Origin: Chelatococcus composti
GTDB taxonomy: Bacteria; Pseudomonadota; Alphaproteobacteria; Rhizobiales; Beijerinckiaceae
Reading direction: 5' to 3'
NCBI RefSeq assembly: GCF_014201415.1
Contig: NZ_JACHEH010000012.1
Span: 1 to 32,111, forward strand
DNA length: 32,111 bases
The notes below the pieces were generated by a model, which had not been told where the DNA came from, did not search any database, and saw only the letters and a program-made list of their open reading frames with translations. Below, piece after piece: positions 1-7,441 of this stretch. The position numbers and the translations under genes were made by a program. Numbering within the stretch: position 1 is the first letter of the stretch; the number at the start of each line of letters is the position of its first letter.

Positions 1-69
1 CTCGCGCAGCAAATCGGCGTCAGCACTCTTCTCAACGAGCGAGCGCAGGTTCATCATATCGTCGGTCAT
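1..69 (-). CDS. IS256-family transposase, N-terminal fragment cut by the window edge
   Basis: The reverse strand reads 23 codons beginning MTDDMMNLRSLVEKS and ending ADADLLRE at the window edge. This closely matches the N-terminus typical of IS256-family (MULE-like DDE) transposases of Alphaproteobacteria, which continue with a conserved 'MIGFAAQRLMELE'-type stretch that would lie outside the window. I chose the ATG at 69 because GGAAAG lies 7 bases upstream; an in-frame ATG at 84 would add five residues. The catalytic DDE residues are not visible, so whether the transposase is intact cannot be judged. The gene points away from the RlpA-like gene at 229. Confidence 0.8.
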   Translation of the reverse strand, partial: MTDDMMNLRSLVEKSADADLLRE

Positions 70-170
70 CGGTGGACTTTCCATCAGGTTGAGCTGAACA
101 ACCCGACCCTACCGGAAAAACACTGGTGACCGCCGCTATCCTGCTACACCACGCCCCGGGACATCATCTT
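1..170 (-). mobile_element. End of an IS256-type insertion sequence
   Basis: A transposase start codon at 69 must be followed by a short leader and the element's terminal inverted repeat. The stretch at about 141-169, with ACACCACG followed by CCCCGGGACATC, resembles the end sequence I associate with alphaproteobacterial IS256 elements (ACACCACGTC...GGGGACA type). The outer boundary is an estimate, because only one end of the element is present and no target-site duplication can be seen. Confidence 0.45.
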
Positions 171-228
171 TCTGTCGCCGAATTCAACCGGGATATCTCA
201 CCATTATCACCTGCACAGGAGTGGGCTC

Positions 229-663
229 GTGGCCAAGAAGACTGCCTTTGCCGCAGCGCTTGTCTGCGTTTCGCTTGGAGCCTGCAATACGGCTGGCACT
301 TCCCGGATTTCGAGCGAGGACACCGCGGCCGGCGACCACGCCGTCGTCAAGGGCGAACCGTCCGGCAACGGGCGCATCGCCCGCGCGTCCTGGTACGGCC
401 CCGGGTTCCACGGCAGGAAGACGGCCAGCGGCGAGCGCTTCAACGCCCACGCCCTGACGGCCGCCCACCGCACCCTGCCCTTCGGCACCCGTGTTCATGT
501 GCGCAACACCAAGAACGGCAAGAGCGTCGTCGTCCGCATCAACGACCGCGGCCCCTTTCACCGCGGCCGCGAGATCGACCTCTCCCACGGTGCCGCGCGC
601 GCCATCGGCATGGGCGGCATCGGGACCGTCACCATGGTCGTCCTCGGCGAGAAGAGGGGCTGA
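229..663 (+). CDS. RlpA-like septal ring lytic transglycosylase (DPBB-domain lipoprotein)
   Basis: A 144-residue protein starting at GTG 229 with AGGAG (217-221) upstream. Residues 1-19 form a lipoprotein signal with lipobox LGAC, so Cys19 would be acylated. Residues about 49-141 are a double-psi beta-barrel of the RlpA family: [17 protein letters not shown] (53-69), [12 protein letters not shown] (82-93), [11 protein letters not shown] (100-110) and [12 protein letters not shown] (116-127). Glu69 and Asp106 are the likely catalytic pair by analogy with characterised RlpA. The protein lacks a C-terminal SPOR domain, so it is a short single-domain form. The role would be cleavage of denuded glycan strands in the cell envelope. 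An IS end lies about 60 bases upstream and may have replaced or separated its promoter. The family call is secure; the activity is inferred. Confidence 0.88.
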   Translation: MAKKTAFAAALVCVSLGACNTAGTSRISSEDTAAGDHAVVKGEPSGNGRIARASWYGPGFHGRKTASGERFNAHALTAAHRTLPFGTRVHVRNTKNGKSVVVRINDRGPFHRGREIDLSHGAARAIGMGGIGTVTMVVLGEKRG

Positions 664-708
664 CGCTCCGGGGAAACGCAGCGCGGCCCCGAGGGAGCCG
701 CTCGGCCT

Positions 709-1770
709 TCAGCGGCCGAACACGGCGACGAACTGGGGATCGAGCGTCGCATGCACGCGCTCGCCCGGCTTCAGGGCACCCGCATCGCGCCCCCTGCATT
801 CGGCGATCAGCGACTGGCCGCCCGGCAGGCGCATGATCACGTGCGCGGTGGCGCCCTGGTAGGAGACCACCTCGACGACGCCGGCAACGGCGTTCTCGGT
901 CGGCGAAGCCGACAGGGCGACATTCTCGGGCCGGATCATGACCTCCACGTCGCGCAGCTCCGGCCGCACCTTCGCGGCCGGCAGGACCAGCCTTCCGTCC
1001 GACTCCAGATCGATAGCGACGCCCGACGCCGACCGCTCCGCCACGAACCCATTGAGGAAGTTCGCCTTGCCGATGAACTCGGCCACGAACCGCGTCGCCG
1101 GCGCCTCGTAGATCTCGGTCGCCGAGCCGAGCTGCTCGATGATGCCGCCGTTCATGACCGCGATCTTGTCGGCGATCGCCATCGCCTCGCTCTGGTCGTG
1201 CGTCACGAAGATCGAGGTGAGCCCGAGCTCGCGCTGGATGCGGCGCAGCTCGATGCCGGTGCTCTCGCGCAGCTTCGCGTCGAGGTTCGAGAACGGCTCG
1301 TCGAGAAGCAGGATGGCGGGGTTGATGACGAGGGCGCGCGCCACGGCCACGCGCTGCTGCTGGCCGCCGGAGAGCTGTTTGGGATAGCGCCCCTCAAGGC
1401 CTGTCAGCTTGAGCTTGTCGATCATCGCCGCGATGCGGACCTTCTGCTCGTCTCGCGGCACGCCGCGCCGCACGAGGCCGAAGGCGATGTTCTCCGCCAC
1501 GGTCATGTGCGGGAACAGGGCATAGTTCTGGAAGACGAGCCCCGTGTCGCGCTTGTGCGGGGGCAGGCCCGTGACGTCCCGGCCGCGCAGCAGGATCTCG
1601 CCCGCCGGCGGTTTGATGAAGCCCGCCACCATGCGCAGCGTCGTCGTCTTGCCGCAGCCCGACGGGCCGAGCAGCGCGATCATCTCCCCCTTGTCGAGGG
1701 AGAACGAGAGGTCGTTGACGACCTGCACCGCGCCGTATGCCTTGGCGAGATTGCGCAGTTCGATTTCCAT
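709..1770 (-). CDS. ABC transporter ATP-binding protein, spermidine/putrescine (PotA) type
   Basis: A 353-residue importer ATPase. Visible motifs are Walker A GPSGCGKT (35-42), Q-loop Q81 in VFQNY, signature LSGGQ (133-137), Walker B LLLDEP (154-159) and switch His191 in VTHD. A C-terminal TOBE-type regulatory region runs from about residue 230. I chose ATG 1770 because AGGAA sits 10 bases upstream and the frame then starts MEIELRNL, the family norm; an ATG at 1794 would add eight residues and overlap the upstream permease. It is the last gene of the operon that starts with the deacylase at 5500, seven bases after the permease stop. It powers uptake by the two permeases; the substrate is set by the binding protein at 3444-4484. 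Confidence 0.93.
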   Translation of the reverse strand: MEIELRNLAKAYGAVQVVNDLSFSLDKGEMIALLGPSGCGKTTTLRMVAGFIKPPAGEILLRGRDVTGLPPHKRDTGLVFQNYALFPHMTVAENIAFGLVRRGVPRDEQKVRIAAMIDKLKLTGLEGRYPKQLSGGQQQRVAVARALVINPAILLLDEPFSNLDAKLRESTGIELRRIQRELGLTSIFVTHDQSEAMAIADKIAVMNGGIIEQLGSATEIYEAPATRFVAEFIGKANFLNGFVAERSASGVAIDLESDGRLVLPAAKVRPELRDVEVMIRPENVALSASPTENAVAGVVEVVSYQGATAHVIMRLPGGQSLIAECRGRDAGALKPGERVHATLDPQFVAVFGR

Positions 1771-1777
1771 CGGAGTC

Positions 1778-2572
1778 TCATTCCTGTCGGGCAATGCCGA
1801 GTAACTGGTAGATGACCATGAACACGCACGTCAGGAGCACCAGCAGCCCGGAGACGGCTGCGACGGTTGGCTCGAAGCCGAGCTGCACGGCCGAATAGAT
1901 CATCACCGGCAGCGTCGGCTCGCCGGGGCTCGCCAAAAAGAGCGCGAGGACCACCTCGTCGAAGGAGGTGATGAACGCCATCGCACAACCGGCGACAATG
2001 CCCGTCTTCACCACCGGCAGGAGGATGAGGAAGAACGACTGCAGCGGCGAGGCGCCGAGGTTCTGGGCCGCCTCCTCGAGCGTCCTGTCGAAGCGGCGAA
2101 GGACAGGCAGGGTCGCCCGGATCACATAGGGCGTGCAGATGATGACGTGGCCCATGATGAGCCGGCTGTCGCCGCTCAGTAGCCCGGTCCGCGTGAAGAA
2201 CAGCGACAGGGCTACGGCGAACACCAGCGTGGGCAGGATCAACGGCGAGAGAAACAGGGCCTCCGCCAGCGCCTTGCCGGGAAAGGCATAGCGGCTGATC
2301 CCATAGGCCGCCATCACGCCAATGACGGTGGACAGCAGGGCGACGATGACGCCGATGCGCAGGCTCGTCAGGAACCCGCCAAGATAGCGCGTGTCCTCGA
2401 GCGCCGCCGCGTACCAGCGCAGGGTGAAGCCCTGCGGGGGAAAGGCGAGATAGCCCGTGTCGCCGAGTGGCGCGACGACAACCACGAGGATCGGCAGGAT
2501 GAGATAGACGAAGGCAACGATGCAGACGGCCGTCAGCAGGAGCCCGAAGGGCGAGCGCGGGTCGATGGTCAT
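1778..2572 (-). CDS. ABC transporter permease, PotC-like
   Basis: A 264-residue inner-membrane subunit with about six hydrophobic segments, starting with the stretch LLLTAVCIVAFVYLILPILV. The cytoplasmic EAA loop reads EEAAQNLGASPLQSFFLILLP (about residues 166-186), the contact site for the ATPase. The ATG at 2572 overlaps the stop of the upstream permease as ATGA, a sign of translational coupling. The open frame continues much farther upstream, to 3337, but that part is the other permease read in the wrong frame. With the 2569-3447 product it forms the heterodimeric channel of a PotB/PotC-type importer. Confidence 0.92.
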   Translation of the reverse strand: MTIDPRSPFGLLLTAVCIVAFVYLILPILVVVVAPLGDTGYLAFPPQGFTLRWYAAALEDTRYLGGFLTSLRIGVIVALLSTVIGVMAAYGISRYAFPGKALAEALFLSPLILPTLVFAVALSLFFTRTGLLSGDSRLIMGHVIICTPYVIRATLPVLRRFDRTLEEAAQNLGASPLQSFFLILLPVVKTGIVAGCAMAFITSFDEVVLALFLASPGEPTLPVMIYSAVQLGFEPTVAAVSGLLVLLTCVFMVIYQLLGIARQE

Positions 2573-3447
2573 GATGCGGCCTCCCCCGCGGAGCGCCGAT
2601 CCAGTGCCTTCGCGTAGAGCAGCGAGATCAGGAGGACGAAGACGAGCAGGATCGCCGAGAGCGCCGAGGCGAAGGGCCAGTCCAGCAGCTCGATGGTCTG
2701 CTCGTAGATTGTGGTCGCCATGACATTGGCCCGCGCGCCCCCGACGAGCGCCGGCGTGGCGAAGGCGCTGATCGCCAGCGAGAACACGAGGAGCGAGCCC
2801 GCGATGATGCCGCCGGGGGCAAGGCGCAGCGTCACGAGCCACAACGCGAGCCAGGGCGGCGCACCGAGGCTCATGGCCGCGTGCTCGAGATCCGGATCGA
2901 TCGACTTGAACACACCGTGCAGCGTCAGCACCATCAGGGGCAGCAGCACCTGCGCGAGGGCGATGATGACGCCGGTGAGCGTGTACATCAGCTGCATCGG
3001 CTGGTCGATGAGGCCGAGCGCAAGGAGAAGATTGCTGACGACGCCATCCCTGAAGAACAGCACCATCCAGCCGAAGGAGCGCACGACCGCGCTGACGAGC
3101 AGCGGGAAGGTGGTGAGAACGAGAAGAAGCGCAGCATAGCGCGACCGCATGCGCGCGATGACATAGGCCACGGGAACGCCCAGAATGAGGGTGATCAGCG
3201 TCACGCTGACACCGAGGAACAGGGTGCGCCCCAGGAGCTCCCAGTAATATTCGTCGCTGAAGAAGCGGATGTAGTGCGCCGCCGAAACCTGCCCTCTGTC
3301 GAAGGCGCTGACGGCCAGCAGCGAGAGCTGCGGCCACACGAAAAAGACGAGATAGACGAGCAGGCAGGGCGCGAAGATCAGGACGGGTACGAAGATCCGG
3401 GAAGGGGCTGCCCCCTTCCCGGCCGTCATGACGCCTGCAGCCGTCAT
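2569..3447 (-). CDS. ABC transporter permease, PotB-like
   Basis: A 292-residue permease with about six membrane segments, beginning near FVPVLIFAPCLLVYLVFFVW. The EAA-type loop reads LEHAAMSLGAPPWLALWLVTL. The chosen ATG (3447) overlaps the stop of the binding-protein gene as ATGA. Alternative ATGs exist at 3480 (would overlap the binding protein by 37 bases) and 3429. Its own stop overlaps the next permease start, also as ATGA. Length and loop fit the PotB/PotH half of polyamine, opine or mannopine-type importers. Confidence 0.92.
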   Translation of the reverse strand: MTAAGVMTAGKGAAPSRIFVPVLIFAPCLLVYLVFFVWPQLSLLAVSAFDRGQVSAAHYIRFFSDEYYWELLGRTLFLGVSVTLITLILGVPVAYVIARMRSRYAALLLVLTTFPLLVSAVVRSFGWMVLFFRDGVVSNLLLALGLIDQPMQLMYTLTGVIIALAQVLLPLMVLTLHGVFKSIDPDLEHAAMSLGAPPWLALWLVTLRLAPGGIIAGSLLVFSLAISAFATPALVGGARANVMATTIYEQTIELLDWPFASALSAILLVFVLLISLLYAKALDRRSAGEAAS

Positions 3448-4484
3448 CTTGCGATCTCGCGATTCCACCGCTCGATCCACTGCGCGCGCTGCTCGTTGAT
3501 GAGCGCGCGGTTCAGCTTGGCGAGCTGCGACACGTCCGGCACCTCGGCCGCCAGATCGGCGGGCAGCTTCGTCTTGGGATTCGAGGCCGTCCAGCGCATC
3601 TGGCGGGCAATCTCGATCTGGGCCTCCGGCCGCAGCATGTAGTCGATGGCCGCATTCGCCACGTCGGCGTTTTTCGCGCCCTTGGCCACCACGGCCGTGA
3701 TGTTCACGGCCGGGCTGCCTTCCTCGGGCGTCGCGAAGCCGACGGGCAGGCCGCTCGTCTGCAGCTTGAAGGCGTTGCCGGAGTCGTAGGGGATGATCCA
3801 GATGTCGCCCTGGCCGAAGAGTGAGGGCAGGTCGGACGCCGCCTTGAAGATCGTCTCACCCTTGATCTTCTTCATCGCCTCGAAGCCGGGCTCGATGTTA
3901 TCCTCGCCGCCACCGAAGGCGCGCGCCAGCATCACGAGGAAGTCGACGCCGTAGCCGTTGGTGATGGCCGGAAAGGCGATGTGACCCTTGTATTCCGGCT
4001 TCAGGAAGTCCCTGTAGCTACGCGGCGGCTCCTTGATCTTGTCCTTGCGGTAGAGAATGCCCTCGGCGATCACCGCCCAGGCGACCCAGCTCCCGTCGGG
4101 ATCGCGCAGGCCAACGGGAATGTCGTCGAGCTGCGACACCGCCGTCAGCGGCTGGATCAGCCCTTCCTTCTTGGCCACATCCTCCTGCCCGCCCGAGAAC
4201 TGGTACATGTCGATCTGCGGGTTGCCGGCCTCGGACTTGAGGCGGGCGAGGGCGGCAGCTGACTGCATGGGCACCTGCGTGCTCCTGGCCCCCGTCGCCT
4301 TGTCGAAGGGGTCGAACACGGCCTTCTGGATGATGTCCATGGTCGAGCCGCCGAAGCCGGACGAGATGAGGCTGCGGCCGGCGAAATCCTGCGCTGCCGC
4401 TGCGCCAGTCGGCAGCAGCGGCAGCGATCCGAGGGCCGCCAGGCCGGAAACGAACTGGCGGCGCGAAACGCGATCAAGACCCAT
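3444..4484 (-). CDS. Extracellular solute-binding protein, PotD/SBP_bac_8-like, Tat-type signal
   Basis: A 346-residue periplasmic binding protein. The N-terminus carries a twin-arginine motif, SRRQFVSG (residues 7-14), followed by a hydrophobic stretch ending TGAAAAQ, so export by the Tat pathway is likely. The body has the two-lobe layout of PotD-like proteins (mature start near DFAGRSLISSGFGGS; WIIPYDSGNAFKLQ; PVGFATPEEGSPAVNITAVV). Polyamine specificity cannot be read from the sequence: relatives bind spermidine, opines, amino-acid derivatives and other small cationic compounds. The gene follows the deacylase by 41 bases and overlaps the permease start by 4 bases. The neighbouring deacylase suggests an N-acylated ligand (inference). 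Confidence 0.9.
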   Translation of the reverse strand: MGLDRVSRRQFVSGLAALGSLPLLPTGAAAAQDFAGRSLISSGFGGSTMDIIQKAVFDPFDKATGARSTQVPMQSAAALARLKSEAGNPQIDMYQFSGGQEDVAKKEGLIQPLTAVSQLDDIPVGLRDPDGSWVAWAVIAEGILYRKDKIKEPPRSYRDFLKPEYKGHIAFPAITNGYGVDFLVMLARAFGGGEDNIEPGFEAMKKIKGETIFKAASDLPSLFGQGDIWIIPYDSGNAFKLQTSGLPVGFATPEEGSPAVNITAVVAKGAKNADVANAAIDYMLRPEAQIEIARQMRWTASNPKTKLPADLAAEVPDVSQLAKLNRALINEQRAQWIERWNREIAR

Positions 4485-4525
4485 CTTAGTTCCCCTCTCA
4501 CCTGTACGATGGCGACGCGCCGGGA

Positions 4526-5500
4526 TCAGGCCGGTTCGTAGCCCTTGGTTTCAACCAGCTCGAAGACCTGATCACCGTTGTAGATCGGCATGTGCGGGCG
4601 CCGGATGGAGCCGACCCACGCGCGCTTCAGGGGGCAGCGGACCTCCTCCACCACATCGCCGAAGAGATCCACGAGATCGGCAAGATGCTGACCTTCGCTC
4701 ACATCGTCGCCCGGCGCCACATGGGGAATGAAGAGGCCGCCGCGCCTGCTCTTGAGATGGACGGCATCCCCGCCGAGACGGATGCGGTCGAGCTTCGGCG
4801 TCTCGCCGGGAAGGATCCCCATGGCCCGGCAGACGCCGAAGATCGCACCCGTCAGACGCTCCAGGTCCTCGGGCGTCACCCGGGCGCCACCGCCGCTTTC
4901 CACGATGAGCGACGGTTTGCCGCGCTTGGTGTAGTTGGCGAAGTGGGCTCCGCTCAGGAACGGTTCCAGCGAGTTCCAGACGTTCGGAGCGCCCGTGGCG
5001 CGCGCGAGCCTCTCGGATTCGATGCCGGCCGGCGTACCGTCGTTGTGAAAGAGCGTGAAATGGCAGGTGATGGTGAGATCGCCTCCCGAATGGAGGTCGA
5101 GCATCGCATCGGACTTCTCCAGCGACAGCTCGAGGAGCCGGTGCGCCAACTGCTGGCTGTGGTGCCCGCCCGGATCGCCCGGGAACACCCGGTTCAGGTT
5201 GAAGCCGTCCTGCGGGGTCAGCCTGTTGTAGCCGCGAAAGCCCAGCGGGTTGGCCAGCATCAGGCAGATCACCGTGCCGGACATCTGCGACAGGTCGACC
5301 GTCTTCAGGAAGCGCTGAATGCTCAGCGGTCCGACCACTTCCGGCCCGTGGATGCATGCCTGCAGCCACAGGGTCGGCCCCTCCTTCGCACCGGCCGCGA
5401 TCATCACGGGCGACGTCAGCGGTCCATCGGGATACGAGCCGAGCTCGACATGGCCGCGCGTGATCTTACCCGGCTCGCGCCGTGCCGTTCCAACCATCAT
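4526..5500 (-). CDS. Succinylglutamate desuccinylase/aspartoacylase-family deacylase (M14-like zinc enzyme)
   Basis: A 324-residue cytoplasmic zinc hydrolase of the AstE/AspA family (carboxypeptidase M14 fold). Zinc ligands are visible as H51-G-P-E54 and H137 in LDLHSGG; the catalytic glutamate is E201 in LIVESGGG. The C-terminal part (RGGLFIPHVAPGDDVSEGQ onward) is the beta domain usual in this family. Relatives remove acyl groups from N-acyl amino acids, including DoeB/EutE, which deacetylates N2-acetyl-diaminobutyrate in ectoine breakdown. No other ectoine gene (hydrolase, EhuABCD) is here, so that exact role is not supported. It is the first gene of the operon, with GAGAGG five bases before ATG 5500, and is divergent from the IclR gene. 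Its likely job is to deacylate what the downstream transporter brings in. Confidence 0.88.
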   Translation of the reverse strand: MMVGTARREPGKITRGHVELGSYPDGPLTSPVMIAAGAKEGPTLWLQACIHGPEVVGPLSIQRFLKTVDLSQMSGTVICLMLANPLGFRGYNRLTPQDGFNLNRVFPGDPGGHHSQQLAHRLLELSLEKSDAMLDLHSGGDLTITCHFTLFHNDGTPAGIESERLARATGAPNVWNSLEPFLSGAHFANYTKRGKPSLIVESGGGARVTPEDLERLTGAIFGVCRAMGILPGETPKLDRIRLGGDAVHLKSRRGGLFIPHVAPGDDVSEGQHLADLVDLFGDVVEEVRCPLKRAWVGSIRRPHMPIYNGDQVFELVETKGYEPA

Positions 5501-5551
5501 AGGCGCCTCTCCGCTTTAGGCCGGCTAGGTCGCAGCCGGCCACCGTGCTAT

Positions 5552-5600
5552 CAAATACGGCACGTTCCACCTGTGTCAACACTGGTGTTGTATATGGAAC
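5552..5600 (-). promoter_or_regulatory. Divergent promoter/operator between the deacylase operon and the IclR gene
   Basis: On the minus strand a perfect -35 hexamer TTGACA (5579-5574) is followed after 16 bases by TATTTG (5557-5552), a weak -10. Across the -35 box lies a short inverted repeat, CAACAC-TG-GTGTTG (5577-5590). Outside it sit GTTCCA (5564-5569) and TGGAAC (5595-5600), a second inverted pair. Nested symmetric arms covering a promoter and lying 10-46 bases before an IclR-type gene are what an IclR operator would look like. Binding would block the -35 box of the operon and the leader of the regulator's own gene. That the IclR protein binds here is inference. Confidence 0.55.
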
Positions 5601-5609
5601 ATTGATCAT

Positions 5610-6362
5610 ATGAGCTCGATTGATAACGGACTGCGCATTCTGGCCCTCCTGGGCGACGACCGGCCTTGCCTGCGTGTGGGCGAGGTTGCGCGCGACCTCG
5701 ACATGCCGAAGGCATCCGTGTCGCGCCTGATGAAAACCCTGTCCGAGGCGGGACTCCTCGAGCGCGACGACCGGGATGGAAGCTATTTTGTGGGCGAGCG
5801 GGCGCTAGATCTCGGACGGCTGTATCTGGCCCGGCACACGCTGCTCGAGCTCGTCGGGCATGCGCTTGACGACCTGGTGAAGGAGTTCGGTTTCACCGGG
5901 CATGCGGGCATCGTCTCCGGCGGCGACCGCATCCTGCTGATGGCGAAGCAGGGCTCCTTCCCGCTGCAGCACACGGGCTCGGTAGCCGAGAGGAAGCCCG
6001 CCTATGATTCGATCATCGGCCGCGCCATCCTCGCGCGCCTGCCGGACGAGCAGGTCCTGAAGCAGCTGGGCTACCGGGACGAGAATGACACGGTCTCCGG
6101 CATCTCCGGCCGGGATGTGCTCGCGGAAATGGCGCGGATCCGCAAGGAGAAGATCGCCTATTCCTCAAGCCTCGTGACACCGGGCATCTCGTCCGTGGGC
6201 GGCGCGGTGGCCGATCCCGGCCGCAACGAGACAATCGCCCTGTGCCTGTCCTATCCGACGGCCGCCGCGGACGAGGCGCTGAGCCTCCGCATGAGGGACG
6301 CCATCCGCCATAAGCTCATGGAAATCGGCCGGCGCGTGCGCGATCCGTTCTGGCTGCCGTGA
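5610..6362 (+). CDS. IclR-family transcriptional regulator
   Basis: A 250-residue protein. Residues about 1-65 are the winged helix-turn-helix (SIDNGLRILALLGDD; LRVGEVARDLDMPKASVSRLM; a wing near SYFVGERALDLG). Residues about 75-245 are the effector-binding domain with the family marks GRAILARLPDEQV and SVGGAVADPGR. ATG 5610 has GGAAC upstream as a weak ribosome site. It is transcribed divergently from the deacylase/PotABCD-like operon and is the obvious candidate regulator, binding the nested palindrome in the 109-base gap. The inducer is probably the imported compound or its deacylated product (inference). Confidence 0.93.
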   Translation: MSSIDNGLRILALLGDDRPCLRVGEVARDLDMPKASVSRLMKTLSEAGLLERDDRDGSYFVGERALDLGRLYLARHTLLELVGHALDDLVKEFGFTGHAGIVSGGDRILLMAKQGSFPLQHTGSVAERKPAYDSIIGRAILARLPDEQVLKQLGYRDENDTVSGISGRDVLAEMARIRKEKIAYSSSLVTPGISSVGGAVADPGRNETIALCLSYPTAAADEALSLRMRDAIRHKLMEIGRRVRDPFWLP

Positions 6363-6435
6363 ACCGCCGCGGCCATGGCATCGGCCGTCCTCTGGGCGAT
6401 GCGGCCATCAGGAGGCTGAAGCCACGCTCGCCGGG

Positions 6436-7353
6436 TCACACCGGCACGAGATCGGTCGCGAAGACCTGGTGCTTGTCCACCAAACTCCGCACGATCTCGG
6501 CCACCTCCTGCAGCCCAGGGCTCGGATTGTCGCGGCGGTAGCACAGTGCCGCCCGGTGGCGGATGCGGGGCTCGACGTGCAGCACCCGCAGCTGGCGGGC
6601 CGGGCTGTGCCCCCGAAGGGCAGCCACGGGCAGGATGCCGATCGCGCTTCCCTGGGCGACGATGTCCGCGATGACAAACAGACTGTTACAGGTGCTGACC
6701 TGACGCGGCGAGAGGCCGAGCCCCGCGAACCAGTTGGTGACCGTCGCGTGCAGCCGCGATGGCGGCGCCGCCAGCACGATGTGCTGCTCTGCCAGCACCT
6801 CCGCCCTCACGGGGCCGGAAGGCAGATGCGATTTCGGCCCCGCGACCCAGTTCATCGTGTTGTAGCCGAGCTCGATGGAAACGATGTCCTCGCCGAGCTC
6901 GGGCTGACTCACGATCGCGATGTCGACCTGCCCGGCCACGAGCATGCGGCTGATGGTCGAACTGTTGTCGACGCAGACCGACAGACTGATCCCCGGGTAT
7001 ATGGCCTCGACCCGTTCGATCATCTCCGCGAGGCACACGTGCGCGAAGGTGTCGGTCGTCCCGAAGCGCAGGTTGCCGTTGAGCGGCGTGTTGCCCCCGA
7101 AGCGGCGGGTAATCCTCTGCGAGACGGCCAGCATCTCCCGCGCCGGCTGAAGCAGCTCCTCCCCCGCCGGTGTCAATTGCAGGCCCGTGCCGCGGCGCAC
7201 GAAGACGGGGTTGCCGATCGCCTGCTCCAGCTCCCGGATCCGTTGCGACACCGTCGGCTGCGTCAGGTTCAAGTGTCGCGCAGCCGCGCTGAAGGACCCG
7301 AGCCGGGTGATGCAATCGAATGTCACGAGCTGGTCGAGCGTGAAGCGCATCAT
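6436..7353 (-). CDS. LysR-family transcriptional regulator
   Basis: A 305-residue regulator. The N-terminal winged HTH covers residues about 4-65 (LDQLVTFDCITRLGSFSAAARHLNLTQPTVSQRIRELE), typical for the family. The effector domain runs from about 90 to 300 (RFGTTDTFAHVCL; GQVDIAIVSQPELGEDIV). ATG 7353 has AGGAA six bases upstream; ATG 7350 is the alternative. The gene is convergent with the IclR gene (73-base gap) and divergent from the aldolase/TTT operon, so it is the likely activator of that operon. A T-N11-A box lies directly at its own start, which implies autoregulation. Confidence 0.93.
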   Translation of the reverse strand: MMRFTLDQLVTFDCITRLGSFSAAARHLNLTQPTVSQRIRELEQAIGNPVFVRRGTGLQLTPAGEELLQPAREMLAVSQRITRRFGGNTPLNGNLRFGTTDTFAHVCLAEMIERVEAIYPGISLSVCVDNSSTISRMLVAGQVDIAIVSQPELGEDIVSIELGYNTMNWVAGPKSHLPSGPVRAEVLAEQHIVLAAPPSRLHATVTNWFAGLGLSPRQVSTCNSLFVIADIVAQGSAIGILPVAALRGHSPARQLRVLHVEPRIRHRAALCYRRDNPSPGLQEVAEIVRSLVDKHQVFATDLVPV

Positions 7354-7369
7354 AGGCGATTCCTATAAT
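7352..7369 (+). promoter_or_regulatory. LysR-type T-N11-A box overlapping a perfect -10 box
   Basis: ATAGG-CGATT-CCTAT (7352-7366) is a perfect inverted repeat and contains T-N11-A (T7353, A7365), the classic LysR recognition pattern. On the plus strand a perfect TATAAT (7364-7369) overlaps its right arm; no good -35 exists at the right distance (TGAAGC at 7341), as expected for an activator-dependent promoter. A transcript would start near 7376 and give a leader of about 65 bases before the aldolase. The box also covers the ribosome site and start of the LysR gene on the other strand. Confidence 0.55.
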
Positions 7370-7441
7370 GATGGAAGGAACATTCAATTTCTGGCCGGGT
7401 CCAAAACACGCCATACTGTCGGCCAATTAAGGGAGGCCGTC

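Noticed and set aside
685-707. GGCC/GAG arms between the RlpA-like and ATPase genes as a shared terminator
   Set aside because: The stem needs a two-base bulge and has no T-run on either side; too weak to call.
2573-3337. In-frame extension of the PotC-like permease upstream to 3337
   Set aside because: That part is the PotB-like permease read out of frame; the ATGA overlap at 2569-2572 marks the true start.
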